Source: an uncultured Myxococcaceae bacterium
GTDB taxonomy: Bacteria > Myxococcota_A > Polyangia > Polyangiales > Ga0077539
Direction: 5' to 3'
Length of the DNA stretch: 64,000 nucleotides
Assembly: GCA_945952225.1 (NCBI GenBank)
Contig: CAMFHP010000036.1
Location: 1-64,000 of the forward strand
Shown piece by piece: positions 35,987-45,900 of the stretch. Every line of letters starts with the position of its first letter. Positions within the stretch are counted from its first letter, which is position 1. A program made the position numbers and the translations under genes. The notes under the pieces were generated by a model. It saw only the letters and a list, made by a program, of their open reading frames with translations. It searched no databases and was not told the origin of the DNA.

Positions 35987-37084
35987 ATGACCGACGACGT
36001 GCGCGCCCTCCGACGACTGGCCTCGCGGCTCCTGCGCCCGGATCAGTCGCGCCACGCGGCCCTCGCGCCCTGGGCCCGCGCGGCCCTCGACGATGCGCCG
36101 CCGCACACGCCCTCGGCCTGGCTCTGGGCCGAGATGGCGCGGGCGGGACACATCCCTGCGCGCTGGGCGGGCGACGTCTCGCGACGCTTCGACTGCGCCC
36201 GCGACGTCGACCTCGCGTGGCCGCCCGATGCGCCCACGGCGGTGACCCTCGCGAGCGATCCCACCGGAGTCGAGACCGTCGAGGTGCTGCTCCGCAACGC
36301 GTGGAGCGCCTTCGCGCCGGGCTCGTCGCGCGCGCCCATCATCCGCTGGTCGGTGCTGCCCCGCGAGCGCGTGCAGCCCTCGCCCGCGCGCCCCGGACGC
36401 GACCTCGTGCGCGCCACGCACGGCACCGTGCAGCGCAACCTCTCGCGCTTCGTCGACGTGGCCCGCGGGCTCATGTCGAACGTGCTCGGCGTCCGCGAGC
36501 CCGACGAGGAGCGCACGTCGGTGCCCGACCTTCCGCCCGCGTTCACCTTCGACAGCCGCGCGTACGAAGAGGCCATGGGCTACGACCTCTCGCCCGCGGC
36601 GGCCGATGCGTTCGCGCGCGACCTCGGGCACCTCCACGCGTGCACGCGCGACGTGACCGACCTGCGCGATCCCTTCGTGGCCCTGCGCCGCGTGTGGGAG
36701 CTCGGCTACACCGTCGACGAGCGCACCGACGAGGGCTTCGTGGTGCTCGCCCCCGAGGCCCCCGTCGACCCCATCGCGCCCCGATGGACGCGCAACGTCC
36801 CCGTGGCCGGACTGCGCTTTGTGTCTCCGCCCGTGCCCCTGCGGAGCCTCGCGCCGGGCCAGGCCGTGCGCCTCGAACGCGAGCCCTCGAACGCGCACGA
36901 CTCGAACGCGATCCGCGCCGTGCGCGACGACGGCGTGGTGCTCGGGTATGTGCCCCGCAACACGGCCGCCGCGCTCACGCCGCTCCTCGACCGGGGCGTG
37001 GCACACGGGGCCGAGATCGCCCGCGTCGATCCGCTGGCGACCAACCCCGAGCGCGCGGTGTTTCTCGACGTGTTCGAGCGGTAA
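35987..37084 (+). CDS. HIRAN-domain protein
   Basis: 365 residues from ATG 35987; an in-frame ATG at 35879 would add 36 residues of low-quality sequence, so the later start is preferred. The last 95 residues are a HIRAN domain: VAGLRFVSPPVPLRSL, then LEREPSNAHDSNAIRAVRDD, GVVLGYVPRNTA and LLDRG. HIRAN binds 3' DNA ends or gapped DNA, usually in fork remodelers such as HLTF. Here it is not fused to a helicase; the N-terminal 265 residues are helical and unrecognised. A role in DNA damage or stress is only an inference. Confidence 0.78.
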   Translation: MTDDVRALRRLASRLLRPDQSRHAALAPWARAALDDAPPHTPSAWLWAEMARAGHIPARWAGDVSRRFDCARDVDLAWPPDAPTAVTLASDPTGVETVEVLLRNAWSAFAPGSSRAPIIRWSVLPRERVQPSPARPGRDLVRATHGTVQRNLSRFVDVARGLMSNVLGVREPDEERTSVPDLPPAFTFDSRAYEEAMGYDLSPAAADAFARDLGHLHACTRDVTDLRDPFVALRRVWELGYTVDERTDEGFVVLAPEAPVDPIAPRWTRNVPVAGLRFVSPPVPLRSLAPGQAVRLEREPSNAHDSNAIRAVRDDGVVLGYVPRNTAAALTPLLDRGVAHGAEIARVDPLATNPERAVFLDVFER

Positions 37085-37093
37085 CGGAGAGTC

Positions 37094-38005
37094 TCAGGGC
37101 GCGCGTTCGAACACCATCGGGAGCGTGACCCACGAGGCGTCCTTCTGCTTCGGAAAGGTCATCGCCTTCACGCGCTTGACCACCTCGGCGACGAAGCGCT
37201 TGCGGTTCTTCTCTTCGCTGCGCGGCACGCGCGTGGTGTCGGAGAGCACGGCCACCTCGCTCACCTCGCCCGTCGGCAGCACGCGGAACCCGATGGAGAG
37301 CAATCCCGCCAGCGGCAGGTCGCCGTTGAGCCACGGGCCGAGCGACTCCGTGAGGTCGTCGACGCGCTTGCGGAGCTGCGCGCCGGGGAGCGGCCCCTCG
37401 ACGAGCGGACGCGGCTGCACGAACCACCCGTGAATCACGAGCCTCCCCTCGCGGGGATCACGCGTGCCCGACACCTCGCGCACCCCGTGGGGAATGCGCG
37501 GATCGAAGACGGTCAGTCGGTTGAAGCGCGGCTCGATCGTGCGGATCACGTCGGGCTCTTCGACCGATCGCTCGGAGACGAAGTCGCTCCAGAAGTCGAG
37601 CACCTCGTCGCGGAGCATCATGGTCTCGCCGCCGCGAAACACGCGCCCCTTCCACTTCGTGAGCGAGAACACGAAGGCCCACGGACCATGGGGAAGGTCG
37701 CCGTGCATCTGCTGCGCGCAGCCGTCGATGTAGCAGCTCATCCACGGCGGCGAGATGTCGTGGCACCCGAGCGTGCGTCGCCCCCACGCCACGAGCCGCT
37801 TGTGAAACGACTCGTAGACGTCTTTCGGAAAGTACTCCCACGCGGGCGTTCGCAGCGCGGTGTACTGGCCGGGCACGTGCCACCAGTCCCACACGAAGCG
37901 CCCGCCGTCGGCCACGCGGGGGTTGGCGAAGCGCTCGTCGAAGTGCTTGCGCAGCGACTCGGCCTCGGGCGCGAAATCATCGACCACGGCGAAGGTTCGG
38001 TTCAC
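37094..38005 (-). CDS. 2OG-Fe(II) oxygenase-like protein with TonB-like C-terminal domain
   Basis: 303 residues from GTG 38005, chosen because the upstream extension is Arg-rich and not protein-like. The jelly-roll core shows HGD at 101-103, distal His173 in IPHGVREV and Arg188 in RLVIHGW, the H-x-D...H...R set for iron and 2-oxoglutarate. Residues 225-303 (PLAGLLSIGFRVLPTGEVSE, VAEVVKRVKAMTFPKQ) look like a TonB/AgmX-type C-terminal domain. No signal peptide or membrane segment is visible, so the C-terminal part is probably a reused fold in the cytoplasm. Substrate unknown. Confidence 0.72.
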   Translation of the reverse strand: MNRTFAVVDDFAPEAESLRKHFDERFANPRVADGGRFVWDWWHVPGQYTALRTPAWEYFPKDVYESFHKRLVAWGRRTLGCHDISPPWMSCYIDGCAQQMHGDLPHGPWAFVFSLTKWKGRVFRGGETMMLRDEVLDFWSDFVSERSVEEPDVIRTIEPRFNRLTVFDPRIPHGVREVSGTRDPREGRLVIHGWFVQPRPLVEGPLPGAQLRKRVDDLTESLGPWLNGDLPLAGLLSIGFRVLPTGEVSEVAVLSDTTRVPRSEEKNRKRFVAEVVKRVKAMTFPKQKDASWVTLPMVFERAP

Positions 38006-38054
38006 GGCGCGCGACGCTACCAGAGCCCCGCGCGGCGCCTCCACCGTGGAGTCG

Positions 38055-39065
38055 TCACGTCGCGCGGCGGCCGTCTTTGCGCCGCACGCGCAGCACCGCG
38101 ATCTTCGTCGGGTGCGCGAAGGGCGACGGGTCCGTGGGGTACGCGGGCGCGCCATCGCCGACCATGCCCCGCGTGTCGTCGGGCACCGCGATCATCGACT
38201 CCACGGACGCGTAGCCGCCGCACGCCGCGTCGAGCACGCCCTTCCACGCGGCGCCCGAGCACCAGAGCGCGTTGTTCACCGCCACGAGCGCGCCGCCGTC
38301 GCCCACGAGGGGACGCAGCTTGTCGAGCACGCGGCCCGCGCCCTCTTCGAGGTCCACGGTGCCCGCGGCGGTCTTCGAGAAGAAGGGCGGATCGACGAAC
38401 ACGCAGTCGAAGAGCGCGCCCTCACGACGGAGCCGCGCGGACTCGGCGAACACGTCGCGCGCGCGGATCGAGCCCTTCGCCGTGGGCCATCCGTTGAGCG
38501 ACTCCGAGCGTCGCGCGAGGTCGAGAAAGGTCGCGTTGCGATCGAGCTGCACCACGGTGCGTGCGCCGCCCGCGCGGGCCGCCACGCCGAGGCTCCCCGT
38601 GTACGCGAAGGTGTTGAGCACGCGCGCGCCGCGGAGGTGCGCCATCGCCCACGCGCGGAGCCCGCGGGTGTCGAGGTAGAAGCCCGCGTCGCGGTTCATC
38701 GTGAGGTCGAGCGCGTACCACACGCCGCCCTCGCGCACGCGGCGGTCGAGGTGCGCGCGCTCGCCGCGGATCACACGGCCGTTGCGGGCCTCGGGGGTCG
38801 CGCCGCGACGGGCCTTCAACACGCACGCGCGGAGCCACGGGAGCTGCGCGAAGACCGCGTCGGCGAGGGCCTCGGCGCGCGCGCGGTCGCCGTCGTCGGA
38901 CTCGCTTCGGTCGTGGATCACCAGCGTGCGGCCGTACACGTCGAGCGCCACCGAAGGATCACCCTCGGCGAAGCCCGCGAACACGCGCGCGGCGTGGGTG
39001 TGGCCCTCATCGAGGAGCGGCGCGCGCGCCGCGAGTGCGGCCCCGAGCAACGTTGGAATCTGCAC
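38055..39065 (-). CDS. RlmI-like class I SAM-dependent rRNA methyltransferase
   Basis: 336 residues from GTG 39065. Upstream starts are possible but add sequence unlike the family. N-terminal region with AARVFAGFAEGDPSVALDVY, as in RlmI/RlmK-type enzymes, then a Rossmann core: VLNTFAYTGSLGVAARAGGA (motif I), VVQLDRN and FDCVFVDPPFFSK, where DPPFF is the catalytic motif IV. The GFYLDTRGLRAWA segment is the usual lead-in. A 23S rRNA target is the likely role, by analogy. It follows the 2OG-like gene leftward after a 49-base gap. Confidence 0.83.
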   Translation of the reverse strand: MQIPTLLGAALAARAPLLDEGHTHAARVFAGFAEGDPSVALDVYGRTLVIHDRSESDDGDRARAEALADAVFAQLPWLRACVLKARRGATPEARNGRVIRGERAHLDRRVREGGVWYALDLTMNRDAGFYLDTRGLRAWAMAHLRGARVLNTFAYTGSLGVAARAGGARTVVQLDRNATFLDLARRSESLNGWPTAKGSIRARDVFAESARLRREGALFDCVFVDPPFFSKTAAGTVDLEEGAGRVLDKLRPLVGDGGALVAVNNALWCSGAAWKGVLDAACGGYASVESMIAVPDDTRGMVGDGAPAYPTDPSPFAHPTKIAVLRVRRKDGRRAT

Positions 39066-39210
39066 GCGCGGCTCTGTACCACGCGCGCATTGGCGGTCGC
39101 GCAAGGCAAGAAATGCCTCTTCATTTTTGGTCCCGTTCCCGTCGACGCGGCGCGGTGACCGTTGCATATGCAGGGGCCTTCCGAGCGTCGCCGCCACGCC
39201 GATCCACGCC

Positions 39211-40224
39211 ATGATCCACACCTCTCCGGACTTTCGCCTCGCGATCGAGGCCGCGCCGAACGGCATGCTCGTGGTGAACCGCGACGGGGTCATCGTGCTC
39301 GCGAATCGACGCGCCGAATCCCTCTTCGGCTACGAGTCTGGCGAGCTCACGGGACAACGCATCGAGACGCTGGTGCCCGAGCGCTTTCGCGAGGCCCACC
39401 CGACGCTCGCGCGCAGCGTTCTGCACGACGGCGAGGCGCGTCCGCGCACGGTGGAGCGCGACCTCCACGGGCGCCGCAAAGACGGCGGCGAGCTCATCGT
39501 CGCCATCGGGCTCAACCCCTTCGAAACGCCCGAGGGGCGCTTCGTGCTGAGCTCCGTCGACGACATCACCGAGCGACGACGGGTCGAGGCGCAGCTCCGC
39601 GCGTCGCTCCGCGAGAAGGAGGTGCTCCTCAAGGAGGTGCACCACCGCGTGAAGAACAACCTCCAGGTGATCTCGAGCCTGCTGAACCTCCAGGCGCTGC
39701 ACCTCGACGACGCGACGGTGCGCGCGATGTTCGAACAGAGCCGCGGGCGCGTGCAGTCCATCGCCCTCGTGCACGAGCAGCTCTACCGCGCGTCGGACCT
39801 CACGCACGTTCCCTTCGACGACTACCTCCGCAGCCTCTCGACCTCGCTGGGCTCTGCGCACGGCATCGCCTTCGAGGGCGTGCAGCTCGACCTCGACCTC
39901 GCGCCGGTGCGCCTCGCGATCGACCTCGCCGTGCCCTGCGGGCTCATGGTCACCGAGCTCATCACCAACGCGCTCCGCCACGCCTTCGTGGGCCGCGAGG
40001 GAGGCCTCGTGCGCGTCGCCCTCGCCACCGCGGGAGACACCGTGCAGGTCACCGTGGCCGACGACGGCGTGGGGCTCCCGGCGGACTTCGATCCGCGCGC
40101 GTCGAGCACGCTGGGCCTCGACCTGGTGTTCACCTTCGCCGAGCAGCTCGACGCCGACGTGCGCGTCGAACGCGAGGGCGGCACGTCGTTTCACATCACC
40201 TTCCGGAGCCCCCCCGAATGTTGA
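39211..40224 (+). CDS. PAS-HisKA_2 sensor histidine kinase
   Basis: 337 residues, no membrane segment, so cytosolic. One PAS domain (about 5-125) with NRDGVIVLANRRAESLFGYE and a PAC-like DDITERRRVEAQL. A HisKA_2 region with LKEVHHRVKNNLQVISSLL, in which His144/His145 contains the phosphoacceptor. The HATPase follows with TELITNALRHAF (N box), VADDGVGLP (G1) and GTSFHITF. Its stop overlaps the start of the next kinase gene by seven bases. The first REC domain of that gene is a natural phosphorylation target. Confidence 0.92.
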   Translation: MIHTSPDFRLAIEAAPNGMLVVNRDGVIVLANRRAESLFGYESGELTGQRIETLVPERFREAHPTLARSVLHDGEARPRTVERDLHGRRKDGGELIVAIGLNPFETPEGRFVLSSVDDITERRRVEAQLRASLREKEVLLKEVHHRVKNNLQVISSLLNLQALHLDDATVRAMFEQSRGRVQSIALVHEQLYRASDLTHVPFDDYLRSLSTSLGSAHGIAFEGVQLDLDLAPVRLAIDLAVPCGLMVTELITNALRHAFVGREGGLVRVALATAGDTVQVTVADDGVGLPADFDPRASSTLGLDLVFTFAEQLDADVRVEREGGTSFHITFRSPPEC

Positions 40225-42155
40225 GCGCCGCCCCGTCGAGCCGCGACAAGAACATCCTCATCGTCGAAGACGAACGCATCGTCGCGAAGGAGCTTCAGCG
40301 CTCGCTCACCACCCTCGGCTACCGCGTGCCCTACACCGCCGCGTCGTGCGACGACGCCCTGCGCCTCGCCGACACGCAGCGCCCCGACCTGGTGCTCGTC
40401 GACATTCGCATCCGCGGCGAGCGCGACGGCATCGCCACCGCGCAGGAGCTCGCGCGCCGCTACCGCGTGCCGGTGATCTACCTCACGGCCTACGCCGACA
40501 AGCACACCGTCGAGCGCGCGAAGCACACCGAGCCCTACGGCTACCTGCTCAAGCCCGTGAAGCTCGAAGAGCTGCGGAGCGCGGTCGAGATCGCCTTCCA
40601 CAAGCACGCCGTCGACGAGACGCTGCGCGCCCGCGAGCGCTGGGTGTCGACCACGCTCGCGGCCCTCGGCGACGCCGTGGTCTCGACCGACGCGCAGGGC
40701 CGGGTGAACTACGCGAACCCCGCGGCCGAGGCGCTCCTCGCGCGCGGTGTCGACACGCTGCGCGAGACGCCCTTCGAAGCCGCCGTGCCCCTGCGCGACG
40801 AGCGTTCGAACGTTCCCGTCACGCCGGTCACCGACTGCCTGCGAGACCGCGCGGTGCGCCACGTCGACGCGCTCCTCACCCGCGCCGATGGGGCCGAGCG
40901 GGCCATCTCCGACTCCGTGTCTCCCCTCATCGATGACCGCGGCGAGCTCGTGGGCGCGGTGTTCGTCTGCCACGACGTGACCGACCGCCGACGCATGCAG
41001 CGCGAGGTGGAGCACAACGCCCGCCTCGCGGCCCTCGGCACCCTCGCCGCGGGTGTGGCCCACGACCTCAGCAATCCCCTCTCGTACGTGCTGGCCAACG
41101 TGTCGATGAGCCGCGACGCCCTGCGCGAGCACCGCGACGACCTCGTGTCGAACCTGGCCGACGACCTCGACGCGGCCCTCTCCGAGGCGCTCATCGGCGT
41201 GAACCGCGTGGCGGCGATCGTGGCCGAGCTGCGCACGTTCTCGCGGCCCGAGAGCGGCGCCGCGGCGCGCATCGACCTGAACCGCGTGGTGACCTCGGCG
41301 CTTCGCTTCGTGCGGAGCGAGGTCGAACTGCGCGCGGTGATCGTGCGCGACGAGGGGGAGGCTCCGCCCGTGATCGCGAGCGAGTCGCGGCTCTCGCAGG
41401 TGGTGGTCAATCTGGTGCTGAACGCGGCGCAGGCGTCGATCCGACCGCGGCCCGCCGACAACCCCATCACCGTGCGCACATGGACGGACGGCGACGGGCG
41501 CGCGTGCCTCTCCGTGAGCGATCGGGGACGGGGCATCGCAGCCGCGCACCTGCCGCAGATCTTCGAGCCGTTCTTCAGCACGCGGCTCGATGCGGGCGGC
41601 ACCGGCCTGGGCCTCACGCTGTGCCACCGCATCGTGAGCTCCCTCGGCGGAACGCTCTCCGTCGAGAGCGCCGAGGGCGAGGGCACGACCTTCATCGTGC
41701 GCCTCCCGCCCGCCGCGAGCGATGCGCCGCTGCGCATGTCGACCGTCGACGAGCCCGTGGTGGTGCGGGCCCGGCGCGAGGTGCTGGTCATCGACGAGGA
41801 GCCCCTCATGCGACGGCTCATCGCGCGGGCCCTGCAGGGAGAGTTTCTGGTGACGGGCGCGCGCTCCGTGGCCGAGGGATTGGAGTTCCTTCGCGCGCGT
41901 CGCGGGTGGTCGCTGGTGCTCTGCGACATCGGGGCGGCGATGGCGTCGCGCGTCGACCTGCTCGACGTGCTCCGCGACGAGTCACCGGGGCTCGAACATC
42001 GCGTGGTGTTCCTCACGCACGGCGCCGCGTCGGACCGCGCCCGCGCCATGCTCGCGGCGCACGCGCAACGGGCGATCGAGAAGCCCTTCGACGCGCGCGC
42101 GCTCGTTCACGAGGTGCGCAGCCTCGTCGCGCAGATCGACCGCTCGGCCTCGTAG
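40218..42155 (+). CDS. hybrid histidine kinase, REC-PAS-HisKA-HATPase-REC
   Basis: 645 residues from ATG 40218. An N-terminal receiver (7-125) with Asp62 in LVLVDIRI and Lys in YLLKPVK; a PAS domain (about 140-265); HisKA with His282 in AAGVAHDLSNPLSYV; HATPase with NLVLNAAQAS, SDRGRGI and GTGLGLTL; and a C-terminal receiver-like domain (about 525-640) with Asp570 in LCDIG and KPFDA. Bounding one kinase by two receivers suggests a phosphorelay fed by the upstream HisKA_2 kinase, whose gene it overlaps. No output domain is present. Confidence 0.9.
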   Translation: MLSAAPSSRDKNILIVEDERIVAKELQRSLTTLGYRVPYTAASCDDALRLADTQRPDLVLVDIRIRGERDGIATAQELARRYRVPVIYLTAYADKHTVERAKHTEPYGYLLKPVKLEELRSAVEIAFHKHAVDETLRARERWVSTTLAALGDAVVSTDAQGRVNYANPAAEALLARGVDTLRETPFEAAVPLRDERSNVPVTPVTDCLRDRAVRHVDALLTRADGAERAISDSVSPLIDDRGELVGAVFVCHDVTDRRRMQREVEHNARLAALGTLAAGVAHDLSNPLSYVLANVSMSRDALREHRDDLVSNLADDLDAALSEALIGVNRVAAIVAELRTFSRPESGAAARIDLNRVVTSALRFVRSEVELRAVIVRDEGEAPPVIASESRLSQVVVNLVLNAAQASIRPRPADNPITVRTWTDGDGRACLSVSDRGRGIAAAHLPQIFEPFFSTRLDAGGTGLGLTLCHRIVSSLGGTLSVESAEGEGTTFIVRLPPAASDAPLRMSTVDEPVVVRARREVLVIDEEPLMRRLIARALQGEFLVTGARSVAEGLEFLRARRGWSLVLCDIGAAMASRVDLLDVLRDESPGLEHRVVFLTHGAASDRARAMLAAHAQRAIEKPFDARALVHEVRSLVAQIDRSAS

Positions 42156-42168
42156 CGGGGGTTGTGCG

Positions 42169-42771
42169 TCAGGCGACGTGCGTGGCCGTGTCGGCGGGAG
42201 ACTCGTCACCCGCGATGGCCTTGAGGTAGCAGCTCCGGCAGCGGGCCTCGTACGAGTCCGCGGCGCCCACCTGCACGCGCTCGCTGCCGCCCGCCACGCG
42301 GTACGACCGGCTCGCGAGGGCGCCGCACGACGAGCAGATCGCGAGGCACTTCGTGATCTGTTCCGCGATGGCCAGCAGTTGCGGAACGGGCTCGAAGGGC
42401 TGGCCGCGGTAGTCCTGGTCGAGGCCTGCGATCACCACGCGCACGCCGCGGTCGGCGAGGCCCTGCACCACGGGCACGAGCGCCGGGCCGAAGAACTGCG
42501 CCTCGTCGATGCCCACCACCTGCGTGTCGGGGTCGAGGGCCGCTTCGAGCGCCGCCACGTCGGGCACCGCGCGCGCGTCGAGCGACTGCGCGCTGTGACT
42601 GGTGATGCGCGTCTCGTGGTAGCGCCGATCGATCGCGGGCTTGAACACCTGCACCCGCTGCCGACCGATCACCGCGCGGCGCAGCCGACGGATCAGCTCC
42701 TCGGTCTTGCCCGAGAACATCGGCCCGCAGATCACCTCGACCCAGCCCGCGCTGTGGCGTGAAGACTCCAT
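42169..42771 (-). CDS. tdk: thymidine kinase (type II)
   Basis: 200 residues, standard for bacterial Tdk. Walker A GPMFSGKTEEL at 16-26, Walker B VVGIDEAQFFG, lasso-loop region with Zn-binding Cys pairs (CSSCG, CRSC) and GLDQDYRGQPF. It phosphorylates thymidine to dTMP in salvage. The C-terminal YEARCRSCY closes the Zn site. Divergent from the AddB-like gene with 190 bases between. Complete and confident. Confidence 0.96.
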   Translation of the reverse strand: MESSRHSAGWVEVICGPMFSGKTEELIRRLRRAVIGRQRVQVFKPAIDRRYHETRITSHSAQSLDARAVPDVAALEAALDPDTQVVGIDEAQFFGPALVPVVQGLADRGVRVVIAGLDQDYRGQPFEPVPQLLAIAEQITKCLAICSSCGALASRSYRVAGGSERVQVGAADSYEARCRSCYLKAIAGDESPADTATHVA

Positions 42772-42962
42772 GGGCCCATCGTGGCAGCGCGCATCACCGC
42801 GCCCGAAACAACCCGCGAGACGGTTACCGTAACACCGGGCCGTGACAGACTATGACCGCGTAAAATTGCGCTTCCCCGCTGCGATGCGCAACGATCCGTC
42901 GTCGGAGCTCCGCGGCGCGTGGCAGCGTCCGGCAGCGCAACGGCGCGGAGAGGCTTCGCACG

Positions 42963-45900
42963 ATGGGTCCGGTGGTCGACGTGGTGGCAACGCAGGCGCA
43001 CATCGGCGAGCGCCTCACCCGCGCGCTCCTCGACGCCGACGCGCCCTCGCGCACCGCGGCCCTCGCCCCCGCCACCATCACCTGGTCCGACCTCGTGGCG
43101 CGGCTCCTCGCGGCGCTGCTCCCGGGCCTCGCGGTGGCTCCGCCCGAAGTCGAACGCCTCGCCCTCGCCGCCGCCGTGCGCGCCGTGCTCCCCACCTACG
43201 ACGCGGCCTTCGCCGAGCGCGCGGGCACCGTCGACGCGTTCTCGCGCACCCTCGCGATCCTTCGCTGGCACGGCGTGTCGCGCGACGTGATGACCGCGGC
43301 CCTCGCCGCCACCGACGACCACGACGACACCACGCGCCATCGACTCAAGACCCTCGCGGCCGTGCTCGACGAGCAGAACCGCCGCCTCGACGGCGCGAAG
43401 GTGCTCGCGGGCGCCTCCGTCGAAGACCGACTCGCGCAGGCCCTCGACGACGCGCCCCGCGCGCTCACGCCGTCGCACGCCGCCCTCGCCGCGCGGTTGC
43501 GCGTGTGGCACCTCGGGGAGCTTCCTCCGTCGCGGGTGCGCATGCTCACGGCGCTCGCGCGGTGGCTCGGTCGCCACGGGGGATCGCTCGACGCGCAGGT
43601 GGTGTGCGAGCCGCGGCGCATGAAGCTCCCGCTCACCGTCGACCGCGCGCTGCGGGCCTTCGAAGCGGAAGAGGGCGGGTCGTTCGAACTTCAATATGGG
43701 CTTCGTGATCCGAACGCGACGGCCGCGGCGGCGCCCCTCGCGCGCTGGGTCACGGCCCTCGCCATCGGCGGACGGATCGACGGTGACGACGCCGCGCTCC
43801 TCGCGCGCCACGTGTCGTTCGGCGAGGCGCAGGGGCCCGACGAAGAGGCCCGCTGGGTGGCCGCGCGCGTCGAGCGGTGGATGGCCGACGGACTCGGCGC
43901 CCACGAGATCGCCGTGGTGCTCCGCAGGCCCGACAGCGAGCGCGTCGAGACCCTCGGGCGCGCCCTCGACGACGCGCGCATCCCGTGGTGCGACGCCCGC
44001 GATGCGGCGCTGCTCACGTCGCCCGTGGCCCGCGCGCTGCTGGGATTGCCCCGCGTCGTGGCCCGCGGCGCCGAGCGCGAAGAGGTGCTGCGCGCGCTCT
44101 CGGTGCTCCAGGGCAACGCCCCGCGCGGCAATGAGCCGGCCCCGTGGCGCGTCGCCGACGCCCTCCGCGCGATGGATGTGGAGAGCCTCTTCGACACGCG
44201 CCTCCCCGAGCTCTGCGCCCGCGCCCGCAAGCGCGGCGTGAGCGAGGCCGTGCTCACCGCGATCGACGACCTCGCGAAGCAGCTCTGGACGCTCTCGCAA
44301 GACGGCACCGTGCGCGACCACGTCGAGCGCCTCGCGCGCTGGGTGGTGCGCGCGGGCGGCGACGGACGCTTCCTCGAAGAGTCGCGCACCGTGGTGGCCA
44401 CCGCCGGCTGGGACGCGGGCGCCCACGCCATTCTCCGGGCCCTCGCGCGCGACGAGAAGGGCCTCGCCGCCGCCGCGGATCTTCTGCGCGAGCTGCCCTC
44501 CATCGTCGACGCGCTCGGGCACACCGCGAAGGTGAGCGCGGGCGAGTTCGGCGAGATGCTCCTCGACCTGGCGCGCGTGCGAACGCTCGGCGTGGCGCGG
44601 CACACGGGCGGCGGCGGAGGTGTGCGCGTGATCGACGCGCGCGACGCCGTGGGGCGCGACCTCGCGGCGGTGATCGTGCCGGGGCTCCACGACGGAGGCT
44701 TTCCTGCGCGGCGCGACGACGAGGCGCTCTGGGGCGACGGAGAGCGCATGGCCGTGGGGCGCGCGCTGGGCCATCCCATCGAGCGATCGGGGGCTCGCGA
44801 GGCCGAGACGCTGCTGCTCCTCGGGGTGCTCGGCGCCGCCCGCGAGGCCGTGGCCGTGAGCCTCGCGCGCCACGACGCGGCGGGGCGTGTGCTCGCCGCG
44901 TCACCGTTCTTCGGCGACCTCCAGCGCACCGCGGGGGTGACCGTCGAGCGCGTGCGTCGCGATCCCCTCGCCCGCTCGCGCAGGGTGCCTCCGCGCGGAC
45001 CCGAGCGCACGCTGCGGAGCCTCGCCCAGTGCGGCGACGACGAGCTCGCGCGCGCCGACCTCGACGCGGGCACGCGCGAGGCCCTGCGCTCGGTCTCGGT
45101 GCGCGCCTCGGTGGAGCGCGGACGTCAGGAGTTCTTCGCGCGCGGCGACCTCGCGGGCGATCGGTACACCGGGCGCATCGACCACGACCCGGCCCTCGTC
45201 GCGCGGCTGCGGCTCGGCGAGTGGGCGGGCGGTCGCAGGCCCCTCGCGGTCACCACCCTCGAACGCGCCGCGCGCTGCGGATACAAGGCCTTCGCGATGG
45301 AGGTGCTCCGCATCGAGGAGCGCATCGACGAGGCCGAGACCCTCGACGACAAGAGCCGCGGACACCTGCTCCACAAGCTCCTCGAAGCGGGCCAGGAGGC
45401 CCTCGCCGAGAGCGCCTCGCTCGACGCCCACGAGCGCTGGATGGCCGTGCGCGCGGCCCTCGACGACGCGGGCGCCGAGTTCGCCGTGCACGAGGCGCGA
45501 CTCAACGCATCGCTCCTCGACGCCGACCTGCGCGCGATCCGTCGGCAGGTGGAGCTGTGGCTCGAACGGCGCCTCGCAGACCCCGACGGGTGGCAGATGA
45601 TCGAGAGCGAGGTGGCCTTCGGGCCGCGCAAGAAGTGGCCCGCCGTCGAGGTGCCCGTGCCGAACGGAGAGCCCGTGGTGATCCAGGGACGCATCGACGG
45701 CGTCGAGCGCTCGGGCCGCGCGCTGCGCGTCGTGGAGTTCAAGTCGGGCCGCGGCGACGGCTTTCGCAAGCGGCTTCAAGAGGGCGCGCTCGACACGCAG
45801 TTCCAGATGGTGGTGTACGCGGCGGCGCTCGAACGGGCGCGGCGCGCGGGCGTGCTCGACGGCGATCCCGCGGCCGTCGACGGGGTGTACGTGGGCTTCC

